The notes: generated from the letters alone by a model not told the origin. A stretch of 25,414 nt of DNA from Lachnospiraceae bacterium UBA4380 (GCA_002390025.1 DGRU01000105.1:1-25414), one strand, 5' to 3'; positions 14,734 through 22,076 are shown, counted from the stretch's first letter. Program-made: numbers and translations.

Positions 14734-14759
14734 ATAGAAACAGAGTAATCTGGTAAAAT
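14731..14759 (+). promoter_or_regulatory. Promoter of purO and AICAR transformylase
   Basis: TTGATA (14731-14736), a 17-base spacer and TAAAAT (14754-14759) match the consensus 5/6 each. A TGG directly before the -10 adds an extended -10 contact. The start is predicted near 14766. Confidence 0.8.
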
Positions 14760-14765
14760 CATTTT

Positions 14766-15034
14766 TCCACATGAGTAATACTCAAAATGAAGAGCACTTA
14801 TAGTACAGAGTACTTAAAGTACATAGTACCTGGAGTAAAAAGTTCATGATGAGTACATGATGTGAAGTGTACATAAAACCGCAAACAATCAGGACTGTTA
14901 TGTGACTCTCTGGGACGGAGGGCCTGCAGACAGTCCTTGAATCACGTCAAGAGAACTGCAGCTGAACAATCGACAGAGGCGCATCGGACCGCTCTGCGGG
15001 ACCGCCCGTGCCGGAAAGGAAAGGAACGAACACT
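14766..15034 (+). other. Predicted ~270-nt leader of purO with GTAC-rich sites and hairpins
   Basis: There is no credible gene here. Six GTAC tetramers lie at 14803, 14810, 14819, 14826, 14853 and 14869. The first four form two copies of AGTACANAGTAC 16 bases apart. A stem AGGACTGT/ACAGTCCT (14891-14898/14930-14937) and a shorter stem CAGAG/CTCTG (14974-14978/14992-14996) follow. The ribosome site GGAAAGGAAAGGAA precedes the start. I could not fit a ZTP, guanine, adenine or PRPP riboswitch consensus. Confidence 0.45.
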
Positions 15035-15754
15035 ATGGCAGATCTTGAAAAAATCCTGCGCGAAGTCAGTTATCCCGGAAGAGGAATCACCATCGGCCGG
15101 AGCGCCGACGGCAAAAAGGCTGTCATCGCCTACTTTATCATGGGCAGAAGTTCAAACAGCCGCAACAGAGTATTTGTGACAGAGGGAGACGGCATCCGCA
15201 CAGAAGCCTTTGATCCCTCCAAAATGGAAGACCCCAGCCTGATCATCTACGCGCCCGTGCGCGTTCTCGGCAACAAGACCATCGTCACCAACGGTGATCA
15301 GACCGACACCATCTATGAGGGCCTTGACCGCCAGATGACTTTTGAACAGTCTCTGCGCACCCGCGAGTTCGAGCCCGATGCTCCCAACTACACCCCCAGG
15401 ATTTCCGGTGTCCTGCACGTGGAAGCCGGCAAATACAACTTTGCCATGTCCATCCTCAAATCGGATGACGGAGACCCTTCCGCATGCCTGCGCCAGACAT
15501 TCGCCTATGAGAATCCCGCAGCCGGCCAGGGCCGCTTCATCTCCACTTATCAGGGCGACGGAAACCCGCTTCCCTCCTTCGCCGGCGAACCTGTCAAGCT
15601 TGCCTTTGACGAGGCATTTACCGCTGACATCGATACCTTCGCAGGCCGCATCTGGGACGCCCTCAATGAAGACAACAAGGTCTCTCTCTTTGTCCGCTTC
15701 ATCGACATTGCCACAGGCGCTGCAGAGAGCCGCATCATCAACAAGAATAAATAA
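15035..15754 (+). CDS. purO: IMP cyclohydrolase, PurO type
   Basis: 239 residues. The ATG at 15035 is preferred over an earlier GTG at 15008 because GGAAAGGAA lies just before it and the family pattern starts there. PGRGITIG, IMGRSSNSRNRVF, the central RISGV segment and the FVRFIDIATG ending match the archaeal-type PurO/IMP_cyclohyd family. It closes the ring of FAICAR to give IMP, the last step of de novo purine synthesis, in the cytoplasm. It is unrelated to the cyclohydrolase half of bifunctional PurH. The gene 68 bases downstream encodes only the transformylase half of PurH, so together they replace PurH. A strong promoter and long leader precede it. Confidence 0.92.
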   Translation: MADLEKILREVSYPGRGITIGRSADGKKAVIAYFIMGRSSNSRNRVFVTEGDGIRTEAFDPSKMEDPSLIIYAPVRVLGNKTIVTNGDQTDTIYEGLDRQMTFEQSLRTREFEPDAPNYTPRISGVLHVEAGKYNFAMSILKSDDGDPSACLRQTFAYENPAAGQGRFISTYQGDGNPLPSFAGEPVKLAFDEAFTADIDTFAGRIWDALNEDNKVSLFVRFIDIATGAAESRIINKNK

Positions 15755-15782
15755 TACATATTTATCTTTTTTTCATCGCCTG

Positions 15783-15800
15783 AGACTCACGAGCGAGTCT
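15783..15800 (+). repeat. 6-bp inverted repeat between purO and AICAR transformylase
   Basis: AGACTC-ACGAGC-GAGTCT follows a T-rich stretch (TTTATCTTTTTTTC). A related arrangement, GACTC-GCCTGC-GAGTCTTG, occurs near 25271-25289, so this may be a copy of a small dispersed repeat. It ends about 14 bases before the next ribosome site. Confidence 0.55.
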
Positions 15801-15822
15801 TGAATTTGCAGAAAGGAATTCA

Positions 15823-17016
15823 ATGAGTACAGAGATCATGACAGAACTTCAGCTGAAATACGGCTGCAACCCCAACCAGAAGCCTTCCCGCGTCTACATG
15901 GAAGACGGCAGCGCACTTCCCATCACTGTCCTGAACGGACGACCCGGCTACATCAACCTGCTTGACGCCCTCAACGGCTATCAGCTGGTCAAAGAGCTCA
16001 AGAGAGCCACAGGCAAGCCCGCAGCGACTTCCTTCAAGCACGTCTCCCCCGCCGGCGCAGCCATCGGCCTTCCCCTCTCCGAGGTGGAAAAGAAGATCTA
16101 CTGGGTAGAGGATGCCGGTGAGCTCACTCCCCTGGCAAGTGCCTATGCACGTGCCCGCGGCGCAGACAGAATGTCCAGCTTCGGTGATTTCATCTCCCTG
16201 TCCGACAAGTGCGATGCCTGCACCGCCAACCTGATCAAGCCCGAAGTCTCCGACGGCATCATCGCTCCCGCTTACGACGACGACGCCCTCGAGATCCTCA
16301 AGAGCAAGAAAAAAGGCAACTACTGCATCCTTCAGATGGATCCCGACTACGTTCCCGCTCCCATCGAGAAGAAACAGGTTTACGGCATCACCTTCGAGCA
16401 GGGCCGCAATGAACTCGTTGTCGACGACGCCCTTTTTGCCAATATCGTGACTAAGAACAAAGACCTGCCTGCCGCAGCGCGCGACGACATGGCCATCGCT
16501 CTCATTACCCTCAAGTATACCCAGTCCAACTCCGTATGCTTCGTCAAGGGCGGCCAGGCAATCGGCATCGGCGCCGGCCAGCAGTCCCGTATCCACTGCA
16601 CACGCCTCGCCGGCCAGAAGGCCGACAACTGGTACCTGCGCCAGTGCCCCAAGGTCCTCAACCTGCCCTTCAAGGAGGGTGTCCGCCGCGCAGACCGCGA
16701 CAACGCCATCGACCTCTACATCGGTGAGGAATACATGGACGTTCTCGACGACGGCAAGTGGGAAGCACTCTTCACCGAGAAGCCCTCTGTTTTCACAGCA
16801 GAAGAAAAGAAAGCATGGCTGGCCGGCAACACCGACGTGACCCTCGGCTCCGACGCCTTCTTCCCCTTCGGCGACAACATTGAGCGCGCATACCGCAGCG
16901 GCGTTAAATACGTCGCCCAACCCGGCGGCTCCATCCGCGACGACAACGTCATCGCAGCCTGCGACGCCCACGACATGGTCATGTGCTTCACCGGCATCCG
17001 CCTCTTCCACCATTAA
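15823..17016 (+). CDS. purH: Stand-alone AICAR transformylase (PurH C-terminal domain only)
   Basis: 397 residues; ATG follows GAAAGGAATTCA. The whole length corresponds to the AICAR formyltransferase domain of PurH. The catalytic Lys-His pair is in SFKHVSPAGAA; also visible are YARARGADRMSSFGDFI, GQAIGIGAGQQSRIHC and VKYVAQPGGSIRDD. The N-terminal MGS-like IMP cyclohydrolase domain (about 200 residues) of ordinary PurH is absent, and there is no sign of truncation because the start has its own ribosome site. It transfers a formyl group from 10-formyl-tetrahydrofolate to AICAR to give FAICAR, the substrate of the neighbouring PurO. The two genes are probably one operon. The symbol is used for the conserved domain; other names exist for the monofunctional enzyme. 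Confidence 0.94.
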   Translation: MSTEIMTELQLKYGCNPNQKPSRVYMEDGSALPITVLNGRPGYINLLDALNGYQLVKELKRATGKPAATSFKHVSPAGAAIGLPLSEVEKKIYWVEDAGELTPLASAYARARGADRMSSFGDFISLSDKCDACTANLIKPEVSDGIIAPAYDDDALEILKSKKKGNYCILQMDPDYVPAPIEKKQVYGITFEQGRNELVVDDALFANIVTKNKDLPAAARDDMAIALITLKYTQSNSVCFVKGGQAIGIGAGQQSRIHCTRLAGQKADNWYLRQCPKVLNLPFKEGVRRADRDNAIDLYIGEEYMDVLDDGKWEALFTEKPSVFTAEEKKAWLAGNTDVTLGSDAFFPFGDNIERAYRSGVKYVAQPGGSIRDDNVIAACDAHDMVMCFTGIRLFHH

Positions 17017-17126
17017 TGGGACACCAGGGACGGTTCTGCCTGTCCCATTCAGGTTCACCCTGCCTACAGTGTATGCGACAGGGACACGAGAGACGGTTTT
17101 GCCTGACCCATTCAGGTTCACCCTGC
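17017..17126. repeat. Two REP-like palindromic units in 63-nt tandem
   Basis: Copy A (17017-17063) carries GGGACA and TGTCCC flanking AGGGACGGTTCT-like sequence, so it can form a hairpin. Copy B (17080-17126) repeats it with changes (GAGACGGTTTT, TGACCC), which weaken the stem. Both share ATTCAGGTTCACCCTGC. The GGGACRNNRGRGACGGTTYT pattern resembles dispersed REP-type elements mobilised in some bacteria by RAYT (Y1) transposases; this is from memory. No transposase is in the window. Confidence 0.75.
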
Positions 17127-17183
17127 AGGCAGAGCAGGTGACATAGCAGGAAATACAGGAAATATAACAGGAGAGTACCCCCT

Positions 17184-17741
17184 ATGCGCATTGGAACCGG
17201 TTATGACGTCCACAAACTCATCGAAAACAGGAAACTGATCCTGGGCGGCGTGGAAATACCCTATGAAAAAGGCCTCCTTGGCCATTCGGACGCGGACGTC
17301 CTGGTGCACGCCATTATGGATGCCCTGCTCGGCGCCGCGGCGCTCGGGGATATCGGCCTGCACTTTCCGGACAATGACCCCGCATACAAAGGGGCTGATT
17401 CCCTCCGCCTCGCGCGCAGGGTCTCCGAAATCCTTGCTGAAAACGGATATCTGATTGAAAACGTGGATTCCACCGTGATCGCCCAGGCGCCCAAACTGCG
17501 GCCCTACATCGATCAGATGCGTCAGAATATCGCTGATGCCCTTGAAATCGATGTGACCCAGGTCAGCGTCAAGGCGACAACGGAGGAACATCTGGGCTTC
17601 ACAGGACGCGGCGAGGGAATTTCCGCCCAGGCGGTTGCCCTCATCACTTCGCCCCGCGACCTCATCGCCCGCCAGGTCGGCGCCGATGCCGACCCGGGCG
17701 CAGTGCCCGGCGGCTGTTCGGCCTGCCCCATGCGGCAGTGA
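17184..17741 (+). CDS. ispF: 2-C-methyl-D-erythritol 2,4-cyclodiphosphate synthase
   Basis: 185 residues. [12 protein letters not shown] gives metal ligands Asp8 and His10, and [27 protein letters not shown] supplies His42. [15 protein letters not shown] and [24 protein letters not shown] complete the family signature. It converts CDP-ME 2-phosphate to MEcPP in the MEP isoprenoid pathway. The usual protein ends near residue 157. This one has about 28 more residues, including a Gly/Pro stretch and a CSACP ending, a tail I do not recognise. The start follows AGGAGAG. It sits between a REP-like repeat pair and cysS; in some relatives ispF neighbours ispD, which is not here. Confidence 0.95.
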   Translation: MRIGTGYDVHKLIENRKLILGGVEIPYEKGLLGHSDADVLVHAIMDALLGAAALGDIGLHFPDNDPAYKGADSLRLARRVSEILAENGYLIENVDSTVIAQAPKLRPYIDQMRQNIADALEIDVTQVSVKATTEEHLGFTGRGEGISAQAVALITSPRDLIARQVGADADPGAVPGGCSACPMRQ

Positions 17742-17744
17742 TGC

Positions 17745-17765
17745 CTGCGGACCGGGACTCCGCAG
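17745..17765 (+). terminator. Hairpin just after ispF, weak terminator candidate
   Basis: CTGCGGA-CCGGGAC-TCCGCAG is a perfect 7-bp stem starting 4 bases after the stop codon. An A-rich tract follows, not T, so classic termination is doubtful. Confidence 0.35.
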
Positions 17766-17852
17766 AAAACACATATAAACAGCAATGGACCGGTCAGTGA
17801 TTGACCACTGTTTCGTGATCAACCGCCTGTTCGGTGACGGACTGTTTAAAAG

Positions 17853-17878
17853 AAATACCTTATATTATTTAGGTATTT
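17853..17878 (+). terminator. AT-rich inverted repeat before cysS
   Basis: AAATACC and GGTATTT enclose a 12-base AT-rich loop, followed by TTGAAATTATTATTTT. It could be a weak terminator for ispF or a regulatory hairpin for cysS. No T-box sequence was found. Confidence 0.35.
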
Positions 17879-17919
17879 TGAAATTATTATTTTTTGAAAT
17901 TATTATTTTGGAATTATTT
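17877..17919. repeat. 16-nt AT-rich direct repeat, about 2.5 copies
   Basis: TTTGAAATTATTATTTT is repeated with a 16-base period, and a partial third copy (TTTTGGAATTATTT) follows. It lies in the promoter-proximal AT-rich region upstream of cysS, about 45 bases before the start codon. Confidence 0.75.
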
Positions 17920-17962
17920 GGCAATGTTTTGAAATAAACAGAAACAGATAGAGGGACTGTAA

Positions 17963-19384
17963 ATGATCAGAATTTACAACACAATGTCGAAACGCAAGGA
18001 AGATTTCGTGCCGCTCAAAGAGGGCAGGGTCGGGATGTATGTCTGCGGCCCCACCGTCTACAACCTGATCCACATCGGCAATGCGCGGCCCATGATCGTC
18101 TTTGATACTGTCAGACGCTATTTTGAGTACCGCGGCTACGAAGTCAACTTTGTCTCCAACTTCACCGACGTCGATGACAAGATCATCAACAAGGCAAAGG
18201 AGGAGGGCGTTGACGCCAGCGTGATCTCCGAGCGTTACATTGAAGAATGCAAAAAGGATATGGCGGCGATGAATATCCGTCCTGCCACTACCCATCCCCA
18301 GGCGACCAAAGAGATCGGCGGCATGATCGAAATGATCCAGAAGCTGATCGACACGGGCTATGCCTACGTCGCAAAGGACGGCACGGTCTACTACCGCACC
18401 CGCAAATTCCGCGATTACGGCAAGCTCTCCCACAAGGATCTCGACAATATGCAGACCGGCCTGCGCATGCTGGCAGTCACAGGTGAGGACCAGAAGGAAG
18501 ATCCCCTTGATTTCGTCCTCTGGAAGCCCAAAAAAGAAGGCGAGCCCTTCTGGGAATCCCCCTGGTGCCAGGGCCGTCCGGGCTGGCATATCGAGTGCTC
18601 CGTCATGAGCAAGGAATACATCGGCGACACCATCGATATCCATGCCGGCGGCGAAGATCTCGTCTTCCCTCATCATGAAAATGAGATCGCTCAGTCCGAG
18701 GCAGCCAACTGCTGCACCTTTGCGCGCTACTGGATGCACAACGCCTTCCTCAATATCGACAACCGCAAGATGTCCAAGTCCCTCGGCAACTTCTTTACCG
18801 TACGTGACATCCTTGACCAGTACGACGGCCAGGTCCTGCGCTACTTCATGCTTTCCGTCCAGTATCGCAGCCCCCTGAACTTCAGCCGTGAGCTCATGGA
18901 ATCCGCAAAGACCTCCTATGAGCGCATCGTCAACTGTGCCGAGAACCTCCGCTTCCTGCTTGAAAAGGCAGCAGGCGATACCCTCACAGAGGCCGAGACA
19001 GCTCTCCTGACCCAGGCTGATGCCTTCCGCACCCAGTTTGAGACCGCCATGGATGACGATTTCAACACCGCAGACGGTATTTCCGCTGTCTTTGAGCTCG
19101 TCAAATGGATCAACAGCAATGTCAGCGAGAACTCTTCCGCAGCATTCCTGAACAAGCTCAATGATGAACTGCAGACCCTCACTGACGTCTTCGGACTGAT
19201 CCTGGTCCGCGACAAGAGCCTCGACGACGATCTGGCCGCCTACGTGGAAGAGCAGATCGCAGCCCGCCAGGCTGCCCGCAAGGCCCGCGACTTCGCAAAG
19301 GCAGATGCCATCCGCGACGAACTCAAGGCCAGGGGCATCATCCTTGAAGACACCCGCGAGGGCGTCAAGTGGAAAAAAGCCTGA
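17963..19384 (+). CDS. cysS: Cysteinyl-tRNA synthetase
   Basis: 473 residues, the expected length. YVCGPTVYNLIHIGNARP holds the first zinc Cys and the HIGH-type motif (from His37). WHIECSVMS gives another zinc Cys, GGEDLVFPHHENEIAQSE the zinc His/Glu region, and KMSKS is at residues 269-273. The C-terminal helical and anticodon-binding parts are complete and end WKKA. It charges tRNA-Cys in the cytoplasm. Ribosome site AGAGGGAC lies before ATG. It is followed after 35 bases by mrnC, then rlmB and sigH, the order found in Bacillus-type genomes. The upstream 220 bases hold no T-box, unlike many Bacillota aminoacyl-tRNA synthetase genes. Confidence 0.97.
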   Translation: MIRIYNTMSKRKEDFVPLKEGRVGMYVCGPTVYNLIHIGNARPMIVFDTVRRYFEYRGYEVNFVSNFTDVDDKIINKAKEEGVDASVISERYIEECKKDMAAMNIRPATTHPQATKEIGGMIEMIQKLIDTGYAYVAKDGTVYYRTRKFRDYGKLSHKDLDNMQTGLRMLAVTGEDQKEDPLDFVLWKPKKEGEPFWESPWCQGRPGWHIECSVMSKEYIGDTIDIHAGGEDLVFPHHENEIAQSEAANCCTFARYWMHNAFLNIDNRKMSKSLGNFFTVRDILDQYDGQVLRYFMLSVQYRSPLNFSRELMESAKTSYERIVNCAENLRFLLEKAAGDTLTEAETALLTQADAFRTQFETAMDDDFNTADGISAVFELVKWINSNVSENSSAAFLNKLNDELQTLTDVFGLILVRDKSLDDDLAAYVEEQIAARQAARKARDFAKADAIRDELKARGIILEDTREGVKWKKA

Positions 19385-19419
19385 TCTTAAGAACCTGATC
19401 ATAGAAGAGGAACATACTA

Positions 19420-19995
19420 TTGTCAGACAACAATAAACGTGAGAGGGGGGCTGACCCCCTTTTACCAGAGACTGCTGAAAACAAATCCATGCAGTCGGCA
19501 GAATCCGGAGAGGGCGGCGATGATCGTACGCCCTCTTTCATGACCAATGAGGCAGAATCGGACATAGCCGCATCCCTGGCTCTCTTCGGCATGGATGCGG
19601 ACATCAGGACATTTTCCCCGCTGGCCCTGGCTTTTCTGGGGGATGCGGTATACTCCCTGATCATCCGCACCAGCGTTCTCGCCAGGGGCAACCGCCAGGC
19701 GGAAAAGCTCCACAACGAGACCACCCGCCTGGTCCGCGCGCAGAAACAGGCCGCCATCGGAAAGGCAATCTATGACCTCCTCACAACGGAGGAAAAAAAG
19801 GTCTACCGCAGGGGCAGAAATTCCCACCCCATGCACCACGCAAAGGGCGCGTCCCTGGAGGAATACCTGCAGGCGACTGCCCTCGAGACCCTGTGCGGCT
19901 ACCTCTATCTGCAGGGCAGGACTGACCGCCTCATGGAACTTCTGCGGACCGGCCTGCAGCTGACACGCAGAAGAAACGGAGATCCCCTTTTATAA
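19420..19995 (+). CDS. mrnC: Mini-ribonuclease III
   Basis: 191 residues. The start is a TTG with GAGGAAC 7 bases upstream; later in-frame ATGs (about 19489 and 19540) have no good ribosome site. The catalytic domain (about 58-185) shows FSPLALAFLGDAVYSLIIR with the conserved Asp, RRGRNSHPMHHAKG, and ATALETLCGYLYLQGR with the conserved Glu. It is an RNase III-like dimer without a dsRNA-binding domain that matures 23S rRNA ends in Bacillota. Family length is about 130-145, so the acidic and Ser/Glu-rich first 55 residues are an unusual disordered extension. It lies between cysS and rlmB, the conserved position. Confidence 0.9.
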   Translation: MSDNNKRERGADPLLPETAENKSMQSAESGEGGDDRTPSFMTNEAESDIAASLALFGMDADIRTFSPLALAFLGDAVYSLIIRTSVLARGNRQAEKLHNETTRLVRAQKQAAIGKAIYDLLTTEEKKVYRRGRNSHPMHHAKGASLEEYLQATALETLCGYLYLQGRTDRLMELLRTGLQLTRRRNGDPLL

Positions 19996-20091
19996 CTGTT
20001 TGAAAAACAGTTTAAACAATTTGAAACAGTCTAAACAATTAAAACAGGTCAGAAGATTATAAAAAGATATAAAAAGACATTAACTGCAGGT

Positions 20092-20128
20092 CCGCAGCGC
20101 TGAAATACTGTGCCGCGGCCCGCTTTTT
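20092..20128 (+). terminator. Probable terminator between mrnC and rlmB
   Basis: CCGCAGCGC pairs with GTGCCGCGG (8 of 9 positions, one G-T) around a 9-base loop, with five T beginning 6 bases after the stem. A smaller hairpin (AACTGTTT-GAA-AAACAGTT) lies right after the mrnC stop. Termination may be partial. Confidence 0.5.
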
Positions 20129-20180
20129 CATCGCAAAAACTGCAGCTCAAGCAAGATCATTTTGAAAGGAAACCACGAAA

Positions 20181-21170
20181 ATGCAGGACAGACGTCCGGG
20201 AAATGACAGAAGAGGAGGAAACCGGGACAACCGCCGCGCCTCTTCCTACTCAAGAGAAACTTCTTACTCAAGAGAAAACAGAAACGAATCAAATCGGAGC
20301 GAAACACGCAGGGAAGACAGGAGAACGGACAGGAGAGAAGACCGGAGGCAGGACCGCAGAGAAAACCGCCCGGAGAGGAACTACTCTGCCCGCGACAGAG
20401 CAGACCAGGACAGCAGATTCTTTTCCGGCCAGTCAGAGCCCGATGAAAACAGGATCGAAGGCCGCAATTCTGTCATCGAAGCCTATCGGGCGGGCAGAAC
20501 CATAGAGAAACTCTTCCTGCTGGAGGGCCCCGCAGAGGGCGCCATGCAGACCGTACTGCGCCTTGCAAAAGAGAACCACACCCCCATCCGTTTCCTTTCC
20601 CGCCAGCGCCTGGACCAGCTCTCCCAGACCGGAAGGCACCAGGGCGTCATCGCCCAGGCTGCCGCATTCCAGTATGCGGAGATCGACGATCTCTTTGCCA
20701 AAGCTGCCGAAAAAGGGGAGGATCCCTTTTTTATCCTGCTTGACCAGATCGAAGATCCCCACAATCTGGGCGCCATTATCCGCACTGCCAACCTGGCGGG
20801 CGCCCACGGCGTCATTATCCCCAAGGACCGCGCTGTCGGCCTGACCGCCACTGCGGCAAAAGCTTCCGCCGGCGCCATCCATTACACACCTGTCGTCAAG
20901 GTGACCAACCTCGCCCGCACCATGGAAGACCTGAAAAAACGCGGCCTCTGGTTCGTGTGCGCGGACATGGGCGGCACTCCTATGACGAAACTGTCCATGA
21001 CCGGCCCCATCGGCCTCGTCATCGGCGCGGAAGGCAGCGGCGTCAGCCGCCTGGTCAGGGAAAAATGCGATATGACCGCTTCCATTCCCATGAAGGGTGA
21101 GATCGATTCCCTCAACGCCTCTGTCGCAGCAGGCGTTCTCATGTACGAGATCCTCCGCCAGAGGGGATAA
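20181..21170 (+). CDS. rlmB: 23S rRNA 2'-O-ribose methyltransferase, RlmB/TrmH (SpoU) family
   Basis: 329 residues; ATG follows GAAAGGAAACC. Residues 1-85 are a disordered Arg/Asp/Glu/Asn-rich tail with DRRxxRRE-type repeats, likely a nonspecific RNA-binding extension. The substrate-binding domain starts at RIEGRNSVIEAYRAGR (about 92), and the SPOUT catalytic domain has all three motifs: LDQIEDPHNLGAIIRTA, GLVIGAEGSGVSRLV and IPMKGEIDSLNASVAAGVLMYE. By family and position after mrnC, it probably methylates Gm2251 (E. coli numbering) in the 23S peptidyl-transferase loop. The exact target is inferred. Without the tail, its length matches ordinary RlmB (about 245). Confidence 0.92.
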   Translation: MQDRRPGNDRRGGNRDNRRASSYSRETSYSRENRNESNRSETRREDRRTDRREDRRQDRRENRPERNYSARDRADQDSRFFSGQSEPDENRIEGRNSVIEAYRAGRTIEKLFLLEGPAEGAMQTVLRLAKENHTPIRFLSRQRLDQLSQTGRHQGVIAQAAAFQYAEIDDLFAKAAEKGEDPFFILLDQIEDPHNLGAIIRTANLAGAHGVIIPKDRAVGLTATAAKASAGAIHYTPVVKVTNLARTMEDLKKRGLWFVCADMGGTPMTKLSMTGPIGLVIGAEGSGVSRLVREKCDMTASIPMKGEIDSLNASVAAGVLMYEILRQRG

Positions 21171-21224
21171 GAGAAGAGTTAAGATTTTCTTGCTTCAGAT
21201 GCCAATGAATGAACAGGAGTGCAG

Positions 21225-21881
21225 ATGCAGAAAGAATACTACGAAGGCCTGTCGGATGACGAGCTGATCGCCCTTTCCAGAGATCAGGACGACCGCGCTA
21301 CAGAGACACTCATGAGCCGCTACAAGGGACTCGTGCGAAACCGTGCCCGCTCCATGTTCATTCTCGGCGGCGATTCCGAAGACCTCATCCAGGAGGGCAT
21401 GCTCGGACTCTTTAAGGCACTTCGCGACTACGACTGCGGCAGGGACGCCAGCTTTTCCACTTTTGCCTCGCTCTGCGTCGCCCGCCAGCTCTATACAGCG
21501 GTTCAGGCATCCGGAAGGAAAAAGCACATGCCCCTGAACACAGCCGTCTCCCTGAGCACCCCCACCGCGCCCGCAGGCAGTATCGACGGCAACGAGGGCC
21601 CGGAACTGGAAGAGTCCATCACAGATGACCTCAACACCATGTCCGCCGGAGGATACGGAGCAAATCCCGAAAAAGTCCTCATAGACCGCGAGAACTTTGC
21701 GGCCCTGCAGGAGCGGATCGAAAACGAACTCAGCCCGCTGGAAAAACAGGTCCTGGACCTCCACCTGACAGGCCTGAATTACATCGAGATCGCCCATATC
21801 CTCAACAGGGATGAAAAATCCACCGACAATGCCCTCCAGCGGATCCGCGCCAAAGTGCGCAGCTGGAAAAACCGGCAATGA
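21225..21881 (+). CDS. sigH: Sigma-70 family factor, SigH-like
   Basis: 218 residues from the ATG at 21225. A GTG at 21219 is in frame but overlaps the ribosome site AGGAG (21215-21219), which is correctly spaced for the ATG. Region 2 (about 12-95) contains LSDDELIALSRDQD, SEDLIQEGMLGLFKALRDYD and FSTFASLCVARQL. Region 4 (about 165-215) contains LSPLEKQVLDLHLTGLNYIEIAHIL and a helix-turn-helix. The position after cysS-mrnC-rlmB matches SigH (sigma-30) of Bacillus, which directs early stationary-phase and sporulation genes. A Ser/Thr/Gly-rich linker of about 45 residues (about 108-150) is longer than usual. The yacP/rae1 gene that normally stands before sigH is absent. The last codons form the first unit of a repeat array. 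Confidence 0.9.
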   Translation: MQKEYYEGLSDDELIALSRDQDDRATETLMSRYKGLVRNRARSMFILGGDSEDLIQEGMLGLFKALRDYDCGRDASFSTFASLCVARQLYTAVQASGRKKHMPLNTAVSLSTPTAPAGSIDGNEGPELEESITDDLNTMSAGGYGANPEKVLIDRENFAALQERIENELSPLEKQVLDLHLTGLNYIEIAHILNRDEKSTDNALQRIRAKVRSWKNRQ

Positions 21882-22076
21882 AGCCCGGACAGTGAAAAAA
21901 CCGGCAGTGAAGGCCGGGCAGAAAACCAGGCAGGGTAAGCCGGGCAGTGAAAGCCAGACAGTGAACGCCGGGCGGTGAAATCCGGACAGTAGAAGCTGGG
22001 CCGTGAAAGCCAGGCAGGGTAAGCCGGACAGTGAAAAACAGACAGAGAACGCCGGGCAGAGGAAGCCGGGCAGTAG
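21867..22076. repeat. About 15 tandem copies of a ~14-nt repeat, starting inside the end of sigH
   Basis: Units of 12-16 bases follow the form AAGCCGGGCAGTGA. The first, AAAAACCGGCAATGA, includes the sigH stop codon; the third, AAAAAACCGGCAGTGA, is nearly identical to it. The array fills the whole spacer to the next gene. It contains many in-phase-changing stops (TGA, TAG), so read-through products are unlikely. No gene in it. Confidence 0.92.

Noticed and set aside
14880..15034. ZTP (pfl) riboswitch before purO
   Set aside because: CCGCCCGTGCC and GTGACTC weakly recall parts of the consensus, but the conserved core and spacing could not be fitted.
15820..17121. Minus-strand frame of 433 codons opposite AICAR transformylase
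   Set aside because: The plus strand has the complete transformylase; the minus frame has no recognisable domain.
17742..17962. T-box leader before cysS
   Set aside because: No AGGGTGGNACCGCG-type sequence or specifier-loop structure, and the region is too short and AT-rich.
17903..19402. Minus-strand frame of 499 codons opposite cysS
   Set aside because: The whole length mirrors cysS, including the HIGH-type and KMSKS regions on the plus strand.
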